64,000 bases of DNA, from NCBI RefSeq assembly GCF_000027005.1, contig NC_012963.1, positions 2,046,001 through 2,110,000 on the forward strand. Direction: 5' to 3'. The notes beneath the pieces are model-generated. The model searched no databases. It was not told the origin of the DNA and was given only the letters and a program-made list of their open reading frames with translations. This DNA is from Komagataella phaffii GS115 (Eukaryota; Ascomycota; Pichiomycetes; Pichiales; Pichiaceae). Below, one piece after another: positions 10,275 through 18,109 of this stretch. The position numbers were made by a program, and so were the translations under genes. Positions within the stretch are counted from its first letter, which is position 1. Each line of letters opens with the position of its first letter.

Positions 10275-11105
10275 ATGTCTTCCCTGATACCCAAAGGATT
10301 CCACCAGGTTCCACGATGTAAGGCGTTCACAGTGTTGCTGATATTGCTCCCAATTTTTGCATCACTTTTTGACCTCAAGTATGTGTTTATCCTTAGCTAC
10401 GACCCCTTTATCAGTCAGTGGAGACAATACTGGAGGATATTGATCTACCAATTGAGCTTTCAGAACGAATCAGAGGTCATGATTGGTGTTGCATTGATTC
10501 ATTTTGCCATCAAGCATCTGGAAAGAATTTATGGCTCCAATAAGTTTCTCGGGGTTGTAGTTGCATCCTACTTCTACAACATGGTTGCTACCACAATATT
10601 GATGGAGGTAGCTTATCATTTGCTGGGATTGGACATTTATGTGTCTGCCGGTCCATTTGGAATCATCACATCGTTGATTTATTTTTATTTTCAATCTACA
10701 CCCTCGGCATACAAATTCCAGCTTAATCTGAAAGTTAACGAATCTAGGCCTAATTCGAAGATCGTCCTAACAGACCAGTTCTTCATCAAGGTTCTCATCC
10801 TACAATTGGCAATATTCAACATTATTCCCTGTGCTACAGGGTATTTGATTGGAATACTACTACATAGAGATATACTGCCCGGAAAGGGGTTATGCTTGAG
10901 ACTATCGATACCAAAACTCAAAAGTGAACCAACACGGTCAACAGAGGAAGTTAACAGACTGCTGGCAGGTTCAAACAATGAAGAGGATGATGATGATGAA
11001 CATGAGGATCTGCATGACCACAACGACGATAGTGACGAGCCTGGTCGTGCTGAAACACCAGTGAGACCCTTAGGAACACAGATCTTAAATACCTTCCGGG
11101 CATAA
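10275..11105 (+). CDS. DSC2: Rhomboid-like pseudoprotease, DSC2/UBAC2 family
   Basis: DSC2 is a catalytically dead rhomboid that forms part of the Golgi Dsc ubiquitin ligase complex, recognising membrane-protein substrates. The 276-residue product has about five hydrophobic helices in the first 200 residues (for example AFTVLLILLPIFASLF, FLGVVVASYFYNMVATTILM, FGIITSLIYFYF). Its WRILIYQLSF segment matches the rhomboid L1-loop WR motif. The position of the catalytic Ser in active rhomboids (GxSG) reads GPFG, so the enzyme should be inactive. The C-terminal tail is acidic (DDDDEHEDLHDHNDD), ending in a short basic segment, and is probably cytosolic. S. cerevisiae DSC2 is 322 residues. Fungal DSC2 often carries a UBA domain, and I do not see a clear one here. 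Confidence 0.65.
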   Translation: MSSLIPKGFHQVPRCKAFTVLLILLPIFASLFDLKYVFILSYDPFISQWRQYWRILIYQLSFQNESEVMIGVALIHFAIKHLERIYGSNKFLGVVVASYFYNMVATTILMEVAYHLLGLDIYVSAGPFGIITSLIYFYFQSTPSAYKFQLNLKVNESRPNSKIVLTDQFFIKVLILQLAIFNIIPCATGYLIGILLHRDILPGKGLCLRLSIPKLKSEPTRSTEEVNRLLAGSNNEEDDDDEHEDLHDHNDDSDEPGRAETPVRPLGTQILNTFRA

Positions 11106-11158
11106 TAATTCATGGTCGATTGAGCTTTTCAAAGCCGTATGTTTCTTTCTTTTTCTGT

Positions 11159-11799
11159 TCACTTGGGTGCTAGCCCCTTCCTCCTCGTTATATCCCAATT
11201 GTAGACACGGGCTGTATTAACTTCCATGGTAGTGATTTGTTCTCTCAAAAACTCCAGGTCTTCTTCAGCAACTGTCACAGCTTCTTTTGCCACAGCTAGT
11301 CTGGTAGTCAGGAGTTCAATGGCTTCATCTAGTGGGTACTCCATCATAACATCTGCTCCTAACCACAAATAGACGTTATCCAAATTCTGAACATCAATTT
11401 CGGCTTTGCTATACAGGGTTTCATTCAATTCGTAGTTAGTCTGCAAGGGCTCGTCATCGTCCTCTTCTTTACGCTCCTTTAAATATTGAACCATTTCCAG
11501 AGTTTTTGTAATGTTGGGAATCTTGGACTTGTTTCCGTTCAGTGCTAGGCGTTTGTTCTCTTCCATAAACTTGTACTGCTGAAGACGTGTCTGGCATTCT
11601 TTAAGCAGCTGGTCCACATCCTCATTAGTGCATGTGGACGGGTTTAATAAAGATTCCACACGATCTATGAACTTGGCCTGAGGAATACCACGAGGATTCG
11701 ACTGTTCGGTTCTATAAGGAAAGAAGCTTGTTAGCAAAGTACTTATGAAACGGATACCAGCGTTTCAAGACGCAATGATACTTACTTGAGTCTGTCCAT
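11159..11799 (-). CDS. PAC10: Prefoldin subunit 3 (PAC10/GIM2), spliced
   Basis: This is an alpha-type subunit of the hexameric prefoldin that delivers unfolded actin and tubulin to the CCT chaperonin. Exon 1 is only 14 nt (11786-11799, MDRL plus two bases) and joins exon 2 (11159-11711). The intron 11712-11785 (74 nt) has donor GTAAGT, branch GCTAAC and acceptor TATAG. The junction gives MDRLKTEQSNPRGIPQAKFI, which fits the family N-terminus NPRGIPxAxFI. The 188-residue product shows the two coiled-coil arms, QYKFMEENKRL and DLEFLREQITTMEVNTARVY, around the hairpin region YLWLGADVMMEY. A plain ORF call would begin at an incorrect upstream methionine. It converges on DSC2 with 53 bp between stops. 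Confidence 0.9.
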
Positions 11800-11909
11800 A
11801 ATGATTAGTTTGTATGGAATCCTATTCTCAAGAGTTGGTCGTGGATACTGGAAGGTTTCACCTAGCGAAACTCATGGATGCCCTCGGCTTCACTGTAATC
11901 CGGCCAGAT

Positions 11910-12007
11910 TCACGTGAACATCTTGAGAGTAGGCTCATCGCTTAGATAAGCTGCTAGTCTTTCCCCAGGACGGTCGTGGAAGGACACGATCTCAGGGTTA
12001 CAACCCT
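11910..12007. promoter_or_regulatory. RPL18/PAC10 divergent promoter: Cbf1-type and Tbf1-type sites
   Basis: TCACGTGA at 11910-11917 is a full palindromic Cbf1 E-box. AGGGTT (11994-11999) and AACCCT (12002-12007) form an inverted pair with a 2-nt spacer, matching the Tbf1 core. The pair ends about 85 bp before the RPL18 ATG. Tbf1 with Cbf1 is the ribosomal protein gene control described in Candida albicans and other yeasts outside the Saccharomyces clade. Confidence 0.6.
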
Positions 12008-12092
12008 TCAGTCTCCAACATTCGCGGAAGTGGGTGAATGTCGAAATTTTTTTTTCAATCCTTGTCATCCAACACAATCATACACGTTCAAA

Positions 12093-12880
12093 ATGGGTAA
12101 AGTTCACACATCCAAGCAGCACGTTAAAACCTCCCACCGTAAGGCTCCAAAGTCTGAGAACACCTACTTGAAGTCCCTGGTTGAGTTGTACAGCTACCTT
12201 GCTCGTAAGTATCACTAAAGTTGGGAATTTATTATTTTTTGTTTCTGTCATAAAGTTTGCAAACGATCACAAAAGTGGTTCTAATATCGATGTAGGTGAT
12301 TATGTGGTTCATAATCACCAGTTCTGCGAGTACTTTTGTTTACAAAAGATGCGACTTTACAGCAGAACAAAAGAGTTATCTTCTCTTTTTCCCTAGTGGA
12401 AAGAACGAGTGATATACTAACACCAATCTAGGTCGTACTGACGCTGAGTTCAACAAGAAGGTTAGAAGAGCTCTGAACTTCTCCAAGATCAACAGACCTC
12501 CTGTTTCTGTTGGTAAGATCTCCCAAGCTCTCAAGAAGGAGGAGAACGCCGGAAAGATCGTTGTCGTTGTCGGTACCGTCACCGATGACATCACTTTGTT
12601 GGAGTTCCCACAAGCCACTATTGCTGCTTTGAGAGTCACTGCTACTGCCAGAGCTAAGATCTTGAAGGCTGGTGGTGAAATTTTGACCCTAGACCAATTG
12701 GCTTTGAAGGCTCCTCAAGGTGAGAACACCTTGCTTTTGGCTGGTTCTAGAACCGCCAGAGAGGCCTGCAGACACTTTGGTTTCGGTCCTCATCAGAAGA
12801 AGGCCCCAAGAATTTTGTCCACCGGAAGAAAGTTTGAGAAAGCTAGAGGTAGAAGGCAATCAAGAGCCTTCAAGGTATAA
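12093..12880 (+). CDS. RPL18: Ribosomal protein eL18, spliced
   Basis: This is a component of the large cytosolic ribosomal subunit. Exon 1 (12093-12204) joins exon 2 (12432-12880). The intron 12205-12431 is 227 nt with donor GTAAGT, a perfect TACTAAC branch and acceptor CTAG. The product is 186 residues, the same length as the S. cerevisiae protein, starting [20 protein letters not shown] and ending RQSRAFKV, with the conserved blocks [10 protein letters not shown] and [17 protein letters not shown]. Codon use is strongly biased to the preferred yeast set (TTG, AGA, GCT, GTC), as expected for a highly expressed gene. The intron is structured and is described separately. Confidence 0.98.
12269..12348 (+). 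other. Structured element inside the RPL18 intron
   Basis: A perfect 10-bp hairpin is formed by 12295-12304 and 12310-12319 around the loop TGGTT. It is enclosed by an outer 7-bp helix between ACAAAAG (12269-12275) and CTTTTGT (12333-12339). A second ACAAAAG copy at 12342-12348 can pair with the same CTTTTGT, so two mutually exclusive foldings exist. The fold is inferred by eye. Confidence 0.55.
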
Positions 12881-13033
12881 ATGTAGACAAGCGAGTTTCA
12901 CTTGTATAGTTTATATTAATAATGACATTTGTCGAAGAAGATAGTGACCACTAACCCTTGTAGGTTGTTGTCGGGATTTACAGTGGTTCGTAGATGTTAC
13001 CTTAAATGATTTAAACCAGATGTCAGATGTCAG

Positions 13034-13231
13034 ATGTTGGATGATAGTTTTTCACTTTATGTAATACAGAAGAACCATCTTTTCTACAGAACCACACAGA
13101 TTTCATCTCTATGGAGATACATACAATCTGAAGGCCTAAAGAAGGCCCCTCTCTCGTTTTGGTCCATAGTTGGTTTAGAACTTGCACTTTGCTGGTACCT
13201 CTTTACCGATGTGACTGCTACTTCCAAATAG
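13034..13231 (+). CDS. Possible small single-pass membrane protein, 65 aa
   Basis: This short ORF lies in the 493-bp gap between RPL18 and RPS19. The product has one hydrophobic segment near the C-terminus (FWSIVGLELALCWYLFTDV) preceded by WRYIQSEGLKKAP. The spacing of WRY and P-x-x-FWS faintly recalls NDUFA3/NI9M-type complex I subunits, but the rest does not align and I do not assign it. Its ATG sits in the last of three perfect CAGATGT copies (13017-13037), and it ends 143 bp before the RPS19 ATG. It may be a chance ORF. Confidence 0.25.
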   Translation: MLDDSFSLYVIQKNHLFYRTTQISSLWRYIQSEGLKKAPLSFWSIVGLELALCWYLFTDVTATSK

Positions 13232-13373
13232 GTCCGCGCGTAACTTACAAACTGAGCCCAAACACCATTTAGACAAGTCCCTTCCCACTGTCAGCCCGCG
13301 ACAGATTCTGGTACCCACTCCAGAAAAAGTAAACTGGAAATTTTTGAATTCTTTGTCTAGATACACACACAAG

Positions 13374-14084
13374 ATGCCAGGTTACTCAGTCAGGTATGTA
13401 CCATTAAAAGAATATAAAAAGCCAATGAACGACTCAGCGTTGTTTGAACAGAATAATGAAAACCCTCAAAGGAAGTGAAACAAGCCTGTGTATGACCATT
13501 TTATCAACCTTCAGAGCTCCATCTTGAAGTCAACTGGAAACTCTCTTAAACTGGATGAAAAACTCAAATCAGCTTGTTTGGTTAGTTTTGTTTACCACGC
13601 TCGGTTTGCCATTGGAGTGCTTTTATTCTGCATGTTTGTAGACAGTTTATTAACATCTTTTAGAGACGTCCCAGCTCAGGACTTCATTAACGCCTACGCC
13701 CAGTTCTTGCAAAGACAAGGTAAACTAGATGTTCCTGGTTACGTTGACATTGTCAAGACCTCGTCCCACAACGAGTTGCCTCCACAGGAAGCCGAGACTT
13801 GGTTCTACAAGAGAGCCGCTTCCGCCGCCAGACAAATTTACCTGAAACAAAACATTGGTGTTGGAAACTTGAACCGTAAGTATGGTGGTGCCAAGAACCG
13901 TGGATGCAGATCTGGAAGACACACCGATGCTTCTGGTTCCGTCAACAGAAAGGCTCTTCAAGCTCTTGAGAAGCTCGGAGTTGTTGAATTGTCTCCAAAG
14001 GGAGGTAGAAGAATCACTCCTAACGGACAAAGAGATTTGGACCGTATTGCTGCTCATACTTTGCAAGAGGAGGACGATGAATAG
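13374..14084 (+). CDS. RPS19: Ribosomal protein eS19, spliced
   Basis: This is a small-subunit ribosomal protein needed for 18S rRNA maturation. Exon 1 is 20 nt (13374-13393) and joins exon 2 (13664-14084). The intron 13394-13663 (270 nt) has donor GTATGT, a TATTAAC branch variant and acceptor TTTAG. The join makes MPGYSVRDVPAQDFINAYAQ, which matches the family. The 146-residue product contains VDIVKTSS, WFYKRAAS, GVGNLNRKYGGAKNRG and the C-terminal ISPKGGRR-type block (LSPKGGRRITPNGQRDLDRI). Codon bias is high. The intron is open for much of its length in the exon 2 frame, so a naive ORF call wrongly extends upstream to about 13488. Confidence 0.98.
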
Positions 14085-14124
14085 GCGGTTGATATGTCTA
14101 TAGGAGTAATATACACTAGTACTA

Positions 14125-15441
14125 TTAGGTTGAAGGTTGTTTGTTGAATCCTTGGAAGTATCGGACTCTGAAGTTGTTCTTCACTGTTCTTTGGTCTTTG
14201 GTCAATGTAGTCCCTACATAATCATCATCCCTCTTGACGTAACACAGTAGGCGACGGGCCCATTTGTCAAAGCTTTGCACTAAGTTGTAACGTAATTCTA
14301 AGTTGTGGTGCTGAGGGATGCGGGATTCTTGTTGAGCGTCATTCTCTGTGGGCATCCAAAAGCACAGCCGTCCGCCTACCGGCAATCTTTCAGATGCAAA
14401 TTGTAGAAGATCATCCAGTAAAGCGTCCAATTCATAAGGTTTCTTAGGTTGAATATAATCTCGTCTGGTGTGGGCCAGTTGACCATCCACCAGGACGGAT
14501 TCTTTGCCAACGAATCTGTCTTCATTTTTGGCTCCACAGACCTTAACTCCTTCTCTGATTCCATAGGGAGGATCACATACAATTGTGTCCATACGAAGAG
14601 ATTTTCTGAAGGCATCATGAGTAAAATCCATTGTCAATACGTCCCCTAAAAGGTAGCCCTTACCATATTGTTTAAAATTTGTCTTGATGCTTTTACTGTC
14701 TTTACCTCTGAGAACACGGATGTCGATATCAGATCCAAAGCAAAGGGCTCCGAAGTATGCTGCTGCCACTAAGAAAGATCCCGTACCCGTAAAAGGGTCG
14801 TATAAGAGCTTACCTGGTGCCGCCTGGGCGATATTACAAGTAATCAGGGACAGCTCAGCTTCAAACGATGTGGTCGAAGTGTAAGAGCGATTCTTCAAAT
14901 GATAATTCTCTAGAAGTTTGAATTCTCGTTGGCCAAGGGCTACTTGCCTTCCCAACCACATTCTATCTGGAGTAGCTGCAGGCTCCCTACCAACCACATG
15001 ATACTCTTCCAATATAGTGAAAATTTGATCAGGCTGTTTCATTTTAATTGGACCTTCAAAGGCCAAGTATGCAAATGATTCAAATAGTTGGACTTGATCC
15101 TTTCTATTCCTCTTTCCTTGATATCCAACAAGGTCAAATTTGAAAGAACATGTCATATAGTCTGGCCAGTAGTGAGAACTTTTGGACTTTACATCAGCAT
15201 GCAGACTATCTAAGTCAGATCCTTCGCCCCATAATTCGTAAACGCCTCTGACAAATATACTTCTCTGGGCCAGTTTCATAGCCTGCTCGTCATCTTCCAA
15301 GAGCACAGTCATGAATGGATGATCCATGTCATGTGACTCAAAACTGGCTTCAATGTCCAACAAGTCCGCTATAGATTCAAGTTCAGCCTTCCGAAATCCT
15401 GGGTGAGACTGAGCTAAGTAGACCAGGTACCATTTTGCCAT
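14125..15441 (-). CDS. TRM11: tRNA (guanine-N2) methyltransferase catalytic subunit TRM11
   Basis: TRM11 with TRM112 makes N2-methylguanosine at position 10 of many tRNAs. The 438-residue protein has an N-terminal THUMP-like region, then a Rossmann methyltransferase domain. Visible motifs are the SAM-binding DPFTGTGSFLVAAAYFG (about residue 219) and the catalytic DPPYGIREG (about residue 292), a D/N-P-P-Y motif typical of exocyclic amino methylation. Length is close to the S. cerevisiae protein (433). The obligate partner TRM112 lies in the same window at 47844-48233. The gene converges on RPS19 with 40 bp between stops and is divergent from HRP1. Confidence 0.93.
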   Translation of the reverse strand: MAKWYLVYLAQSHPGFRKAELESIADLLDIEASFESHDMDHPFMTVLLEDDEQAMKLAQRSIFVRGVYELWGEGSDLDSLHADVKSKSSHYWPDYMTCSFKFDLVGYQGKRNRKDQVQLFESFAYLAFEGPIKMKQPDQIFTILEEYHVVGREPAATPDRMWLGRQVALGQREFKLLENYHLKNRSYTSTTSFEAELSLITCNIAQAAPGKLLYDPFTGTGSFLVAAAYFGALCFGSDIDIRVLRGKDSKSIKTNFKQYGKGYLLGDVLTMDFTHDAFRKSLRMDTIVCDPPYGIREGVKVCGAKNEDRFVGKESVLVDGQLAHTRRDYIQPKKPYELDALLDDLLQFASERLPVGGRLCFWMPTENDAQQESRIPQHHNLELRYNLVQSFDKWARRLLCYVKRDDDYVGTTLTKDQRTVKNNFRVRYFQGFNKQPST

Positions 15442-15526
15442 TGTAGGGACACTTGAAGATGTTTCAAGTTGTATGGAGAAATAATAGGCAAAATATTATT
15501 TTCACATCGTTACACCAGCATCGCAC

Positions 15527-15559
15527 CGGGTAACAGAGCATATTTTCCGACTATAAAAG
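15527..15559 (+). promoter_or_regulatory. HRP1/TRM11 divergent promoter: Reb1-type site and TATA box
   Basis: CGGGTAA at 15527-15533 is the complement of the Reb1 core TTACCCG. TATAAAAG follows at 15552-15559, 117 nt before the HRP1 ATG, a normal yeast spacing. The Reb1 core between divergent genes is a common nucleosome-clearing arrangement. Confidence 0.5.
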
Positions 15560-15675
15560 CACTCCATTGCCGCATTCCTTACTCTCCCTAATTACAACAA
15601 AGCGTGCCGAATTTTGTAGCCATAGTTGTTATAGTGTGAATAGAAGTTTAGTTTAATAAACCCTACACACCCAAA

Positions 15676-17064
15676 ATGTCCTTAGAAGATGATGAAGCTT
15701 TATTTGATGACATCTACGGTGATGAGCCACAACAGAAAGATGCTCAGGAAGTGGTAGAGAAAGAAACTAAGGACGAGACGAAGTCTACATCAGACGGGGC
15801 CAGCCAGCCTCTGAAAGATGACGACCAAAAGAAGCCAGATTCTTCGGCTACTGAAGCTTCGTCAAAGGGGCCCTCTGCCCCTGTGTTATCTAACACATCC
15901 ACTAGTCAATCTGATGATACTCCACTCCCCCCTCCTCCTATAAGCAACTCGACACCTTCGTACAATAGCGCACCAGCCTATCCCCCGTATGGACAGCAAC
16001 AGCAGCACCAACAGCACCAACAGCACCAACAACAGCCACAACAGCAGCAGTTCCAACAGCCTGCAGTTCCTTTCCCTCCAGCAAAGCCCGCCCCAGACTC
16101 TGTCAAGGCTGACATTTACAAGAGTGAACAAGGTAAAATGTTCATAGGAGGTCTCAACTGGGAGACCACCGAAGAAACCTTGCGGAACTACTTTGGTCAG
16201 TTTGGTGATATCACGGATTTAACCATCATGCGTGACAATGCCACTGGTAGGTCTCGAGGTTTCGGATTCTTGACCTTTACTAAGACAGCATCCGTGGATG
16301 AAGTCTTGAAAAAGCAGCATGTACTGGATGGAAAACTTATTGACCCTAAGAGAGCGATTCCAAGAGAAGAGCAGGATAAAACTGGTAAGATCTTTGTAGG
16401 AGGTATTGCTGCTGAGGTAACAGAGGAAGACTTCACTGACTATTTCTCCCAGTTCGGTACTATTATTGACGCACAATTAATGATCGACAAGGATACTGGA
16501 AGATCCCGTGGATTTGGATTTGTTACTTATGACTCCCCAGACGCAGTTGATCGAGTCTGTGCTAATAAGTATGTTCCTCTGAAGGGACGTTCCATGGAAA
16601 TTAAAAGAGCTGAGCCGAGAAACCAGCAACAAAACCAACGTACTAATGCAAATCCGTATAACCCTATGGGAGCCATGGGAGGAATGCCTGGAATGCCCGG
16701 AATGGGAGCGCCTGGACAGCAGGCATATTACAATGGTATGTCTCAGGAGATGATGCAACAGTATTATCAACAGATGCAACAGTATTGGATGCAAATGCAA
16801 CAAATGCAACAGCAGCAACAGCAACAGCAAGGTAGCGATGCTGCAGAAGGTGAAGGTGATTCCGAGTCTTATTCAGACCAGCCTCGTGATGATGACCAGG
16901 TTCCTAATCCGCAACAGGAGAGACCTCAATTCCCTTCAGGTCCTAAACATTCAAATCGTCCCCCACCACGTGGACCTCGTTCTGACCGTGGTGGAAGACG
17001 TGGAGGAGGCCGTGGAAGAAGAGGCGGTGCAGGAGGAGGAGGATTCCACCCCTACAGTCGTTAG
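15676..17064 (+). CDS. HRP1: Nuclear RNA-binding protein HRP1/NAB4 (cleavage factor IB)
   Basis: HRP1 binds the polyadenylation efficiency element and marks 3' ends, and it shuttles with mRNA. The 462-residue protein has an acidic N-terminus, a Pro/Gln-rich linker (residues about 75-140), and two adjacent RRMs. RRM1 (about 154-228) has RNP2 MFIGGL and RNP1 RSRGFGFLTF. RRM2 (about 238-312) has RNP2 IFVGGI and RNP1 RSRGFGFVTY. The C-terminus has Met/Gln repeats (about 355-390) and an RGG tail (GGRRGGGRGRRGGAGGGG) that is probably arginine-methylated. S. cerevisiae HRP1 is 534 residues with the same order. Runs of CAR codons make the DNA repetitive at about 15990-16060 and 16797-16830. The tandem RRM layout also resembles Musashi-type hnRNPs, which is the fungal HRP1 group. 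Confidence 0.88.
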   Translation: MSLEDDEALFDDIYGDEPQQKDAQEVVEKETKDETKSTSDGASQPLKDDDQKKPDSSATEASSKGPSAPVLSNTSTSQSDDTPLPPPPISNSTPSYNSAPAYPPYGQQQQHQQHQQHQQQPQQQQFQQPAVPFPPAKPAPDSVKADIYKSEQGKMFIGGLNWETTEETLRNYFGQFGDITDLTIMRDNATGRSRGFGFLTFTKTASVDEVLKKQHVLDGKLIDPKRAIPREEQDKTGKIFVGGIAAEVTEEDFTDYFSQFGTIIDAQLMIDKDTGRSRGFGFVTYDSPDAVDRVCANKYVPLKGRSMEIKRAEPRNQQQNQRTNANPYNPMGAMGGMPGMPGMGAPGQQAYYNGMSQEMMQQYYQQMQQYWMQMQQMQQQQQQQQGSDAAEGEGDSESYSDQPRDDDQVPNPQQERPQFPSGPKHSNRPPPRGPRSDRGGRRGGGRGRRGGAGGGGFHPYSR

Positions 17065-17187
17065 TATAGTAGTTCATTTTATGTATATGTATCTCTTTCT
17101 CCTGCTTCCTGATTAGATAAGCGAAATAGTACAATAAAAACTCAGATTCAACTTCACCCAATACGAAAAATCACAACTCAATCTGAA

Positions 17188-17982
17188 ATGAGTTTCTCAT
17201 CTAAGGTCGTCTTAGTGCTGGCTGATTATTACGCCAGCTTATTCAGTGTGGCATTACTGATTGGCATTATCAGTGTAATTTCTGCTAAGTTTATCCCTGA
17301 ACTGAACGGCTTGCTGAAATATGGTAAGACGTTGGATGTCGGTTCTGTAACTAAATGGAAATGGTTATACGTACCAAAAAGTTGGTTCTTGCATTTTTAC
17401 ATTCTAGATTTTACGTGGGCACTTATTGGACTGCTCCTTGTTGGAGTGAATAGCTCCAGGTCATCAATTATACTTATATTCAATTTTCTCCAGTCACTAA
17501 GAAGAATATACGAGTGTGCATATGTAAGCAAGTTTGCAGAGTATTCAAAGATTCATTTGTCACACTATTTGGCTGGAATTGTGTTCTATACAATTGCTAA
17601 TCTGCAGGTTATTGTTCCCCATATTTTTACCAATGTTCCTGGTGATTCTGAAACTGTTGTTCCTCAGTGGAGTCTGTTCCTGGCCTCCTCCCTATTCATA
17701 ATGGGTACTATAGACCAGTTTTTCAACCATTGTCACTTGGCAAACTTGAAAAAGTACACCGCTCCAAGCTTCGGGTTATTCAGATACGTCGTATGTGCCC
17801 ATTACTTCGATGAGATTTTAATATATCTAGCGGAATACGTGATTTTACAGGATTCCACGAGTTTTCTTATTATACTATGGGTCATTGTTAACTTGGGAGC
17901 ATCAGCATGCGAGACTAGAAAATTCTATATGGAAAAGAGGTCTATAGTCGGCCCTTTCATCATGATTCCACTGGTATGGTAA
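17188..17982 (+). CDS. DFG10: Polyprenol reductase, DFG10/SRD5A3 family
   Basis: The enzyme works in ER dolichol synthesis from polyprenol and so supports N-glycosylation. The 264-residue product has about six hydrophobic segments and the steroid 5-alpha-reductase C-terminal signature: NHCHLANLKKYTAPSFGLFR, then CAHYFDEILIYLAEYVI. It ends in a short hydrophobic tail, IVGPFIMIPLVW. Length is close to S. cerevisiae DFG10 (253). In this family the His and Glu in the H-x-x-x-E part bind NADPH and substrate. The gene follows HRP1 on the same strand with 123 bp between them. It could be a different member of the 5-alpha-reductase family, but the N-terminal LRRIYECAYVSKF segment fits DFG10. Confidence 0.85.
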   Translation: MSFSSKVVLVLADYYASLFSVALLIGIISVISAKFIPELNGLLKYGKTLDVGSVTKWKWLYVPKSWFLHFYILDFTWALIGLLLVGVNSSRSSIILIFNFLQSLRRIYECAYVSKFAEYSKIHLSHYLAGIVFYTIANLQVIVPHIFTNVPGDSETVVPQWSLFLASSLFIMGTIDQFFNHCHLANLKKYTAPSFGLFRYVVCAHYFDEILIYLAEYVILQDSTSFLIILWVIVNLGASACETRKFYMEKRSIVGPFIMIPLVW

Positions 17983-18109
17983 TAATGGTTTTGATGAGAT
18001 GAACATCTGAGCATCTAACATCCAGCTCTCGAATATTTTTTTTTTTCACTAGAATATTTTTTTGCCTTAACATTTCTCCTTTTCTTTCTTGCCCTTAGAC
18101 TTCGAAGAA

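Noticed and set aside
10691..11113. 140-codon ORF antisense to the DSC2 C-terminus
   Set aside because: It is a Ser-rich shadow of the acidic Asp/Glu repeat of DSC2 and has no features of its own.
13488..13663. RPS19 ORF extended upstream to 13488
   Set aside because: That stretch lies inside the intron. The family N-terminus is restored only by splicing 13393 to 13664.
18000..18109. Possible intron just before DBP10 (T-runs followed by CTTAG)
   Set aside because: There is no donor with a coding exon upstream before the DFG10 stop, and the ATG at 18110 gives a normal-length protein.
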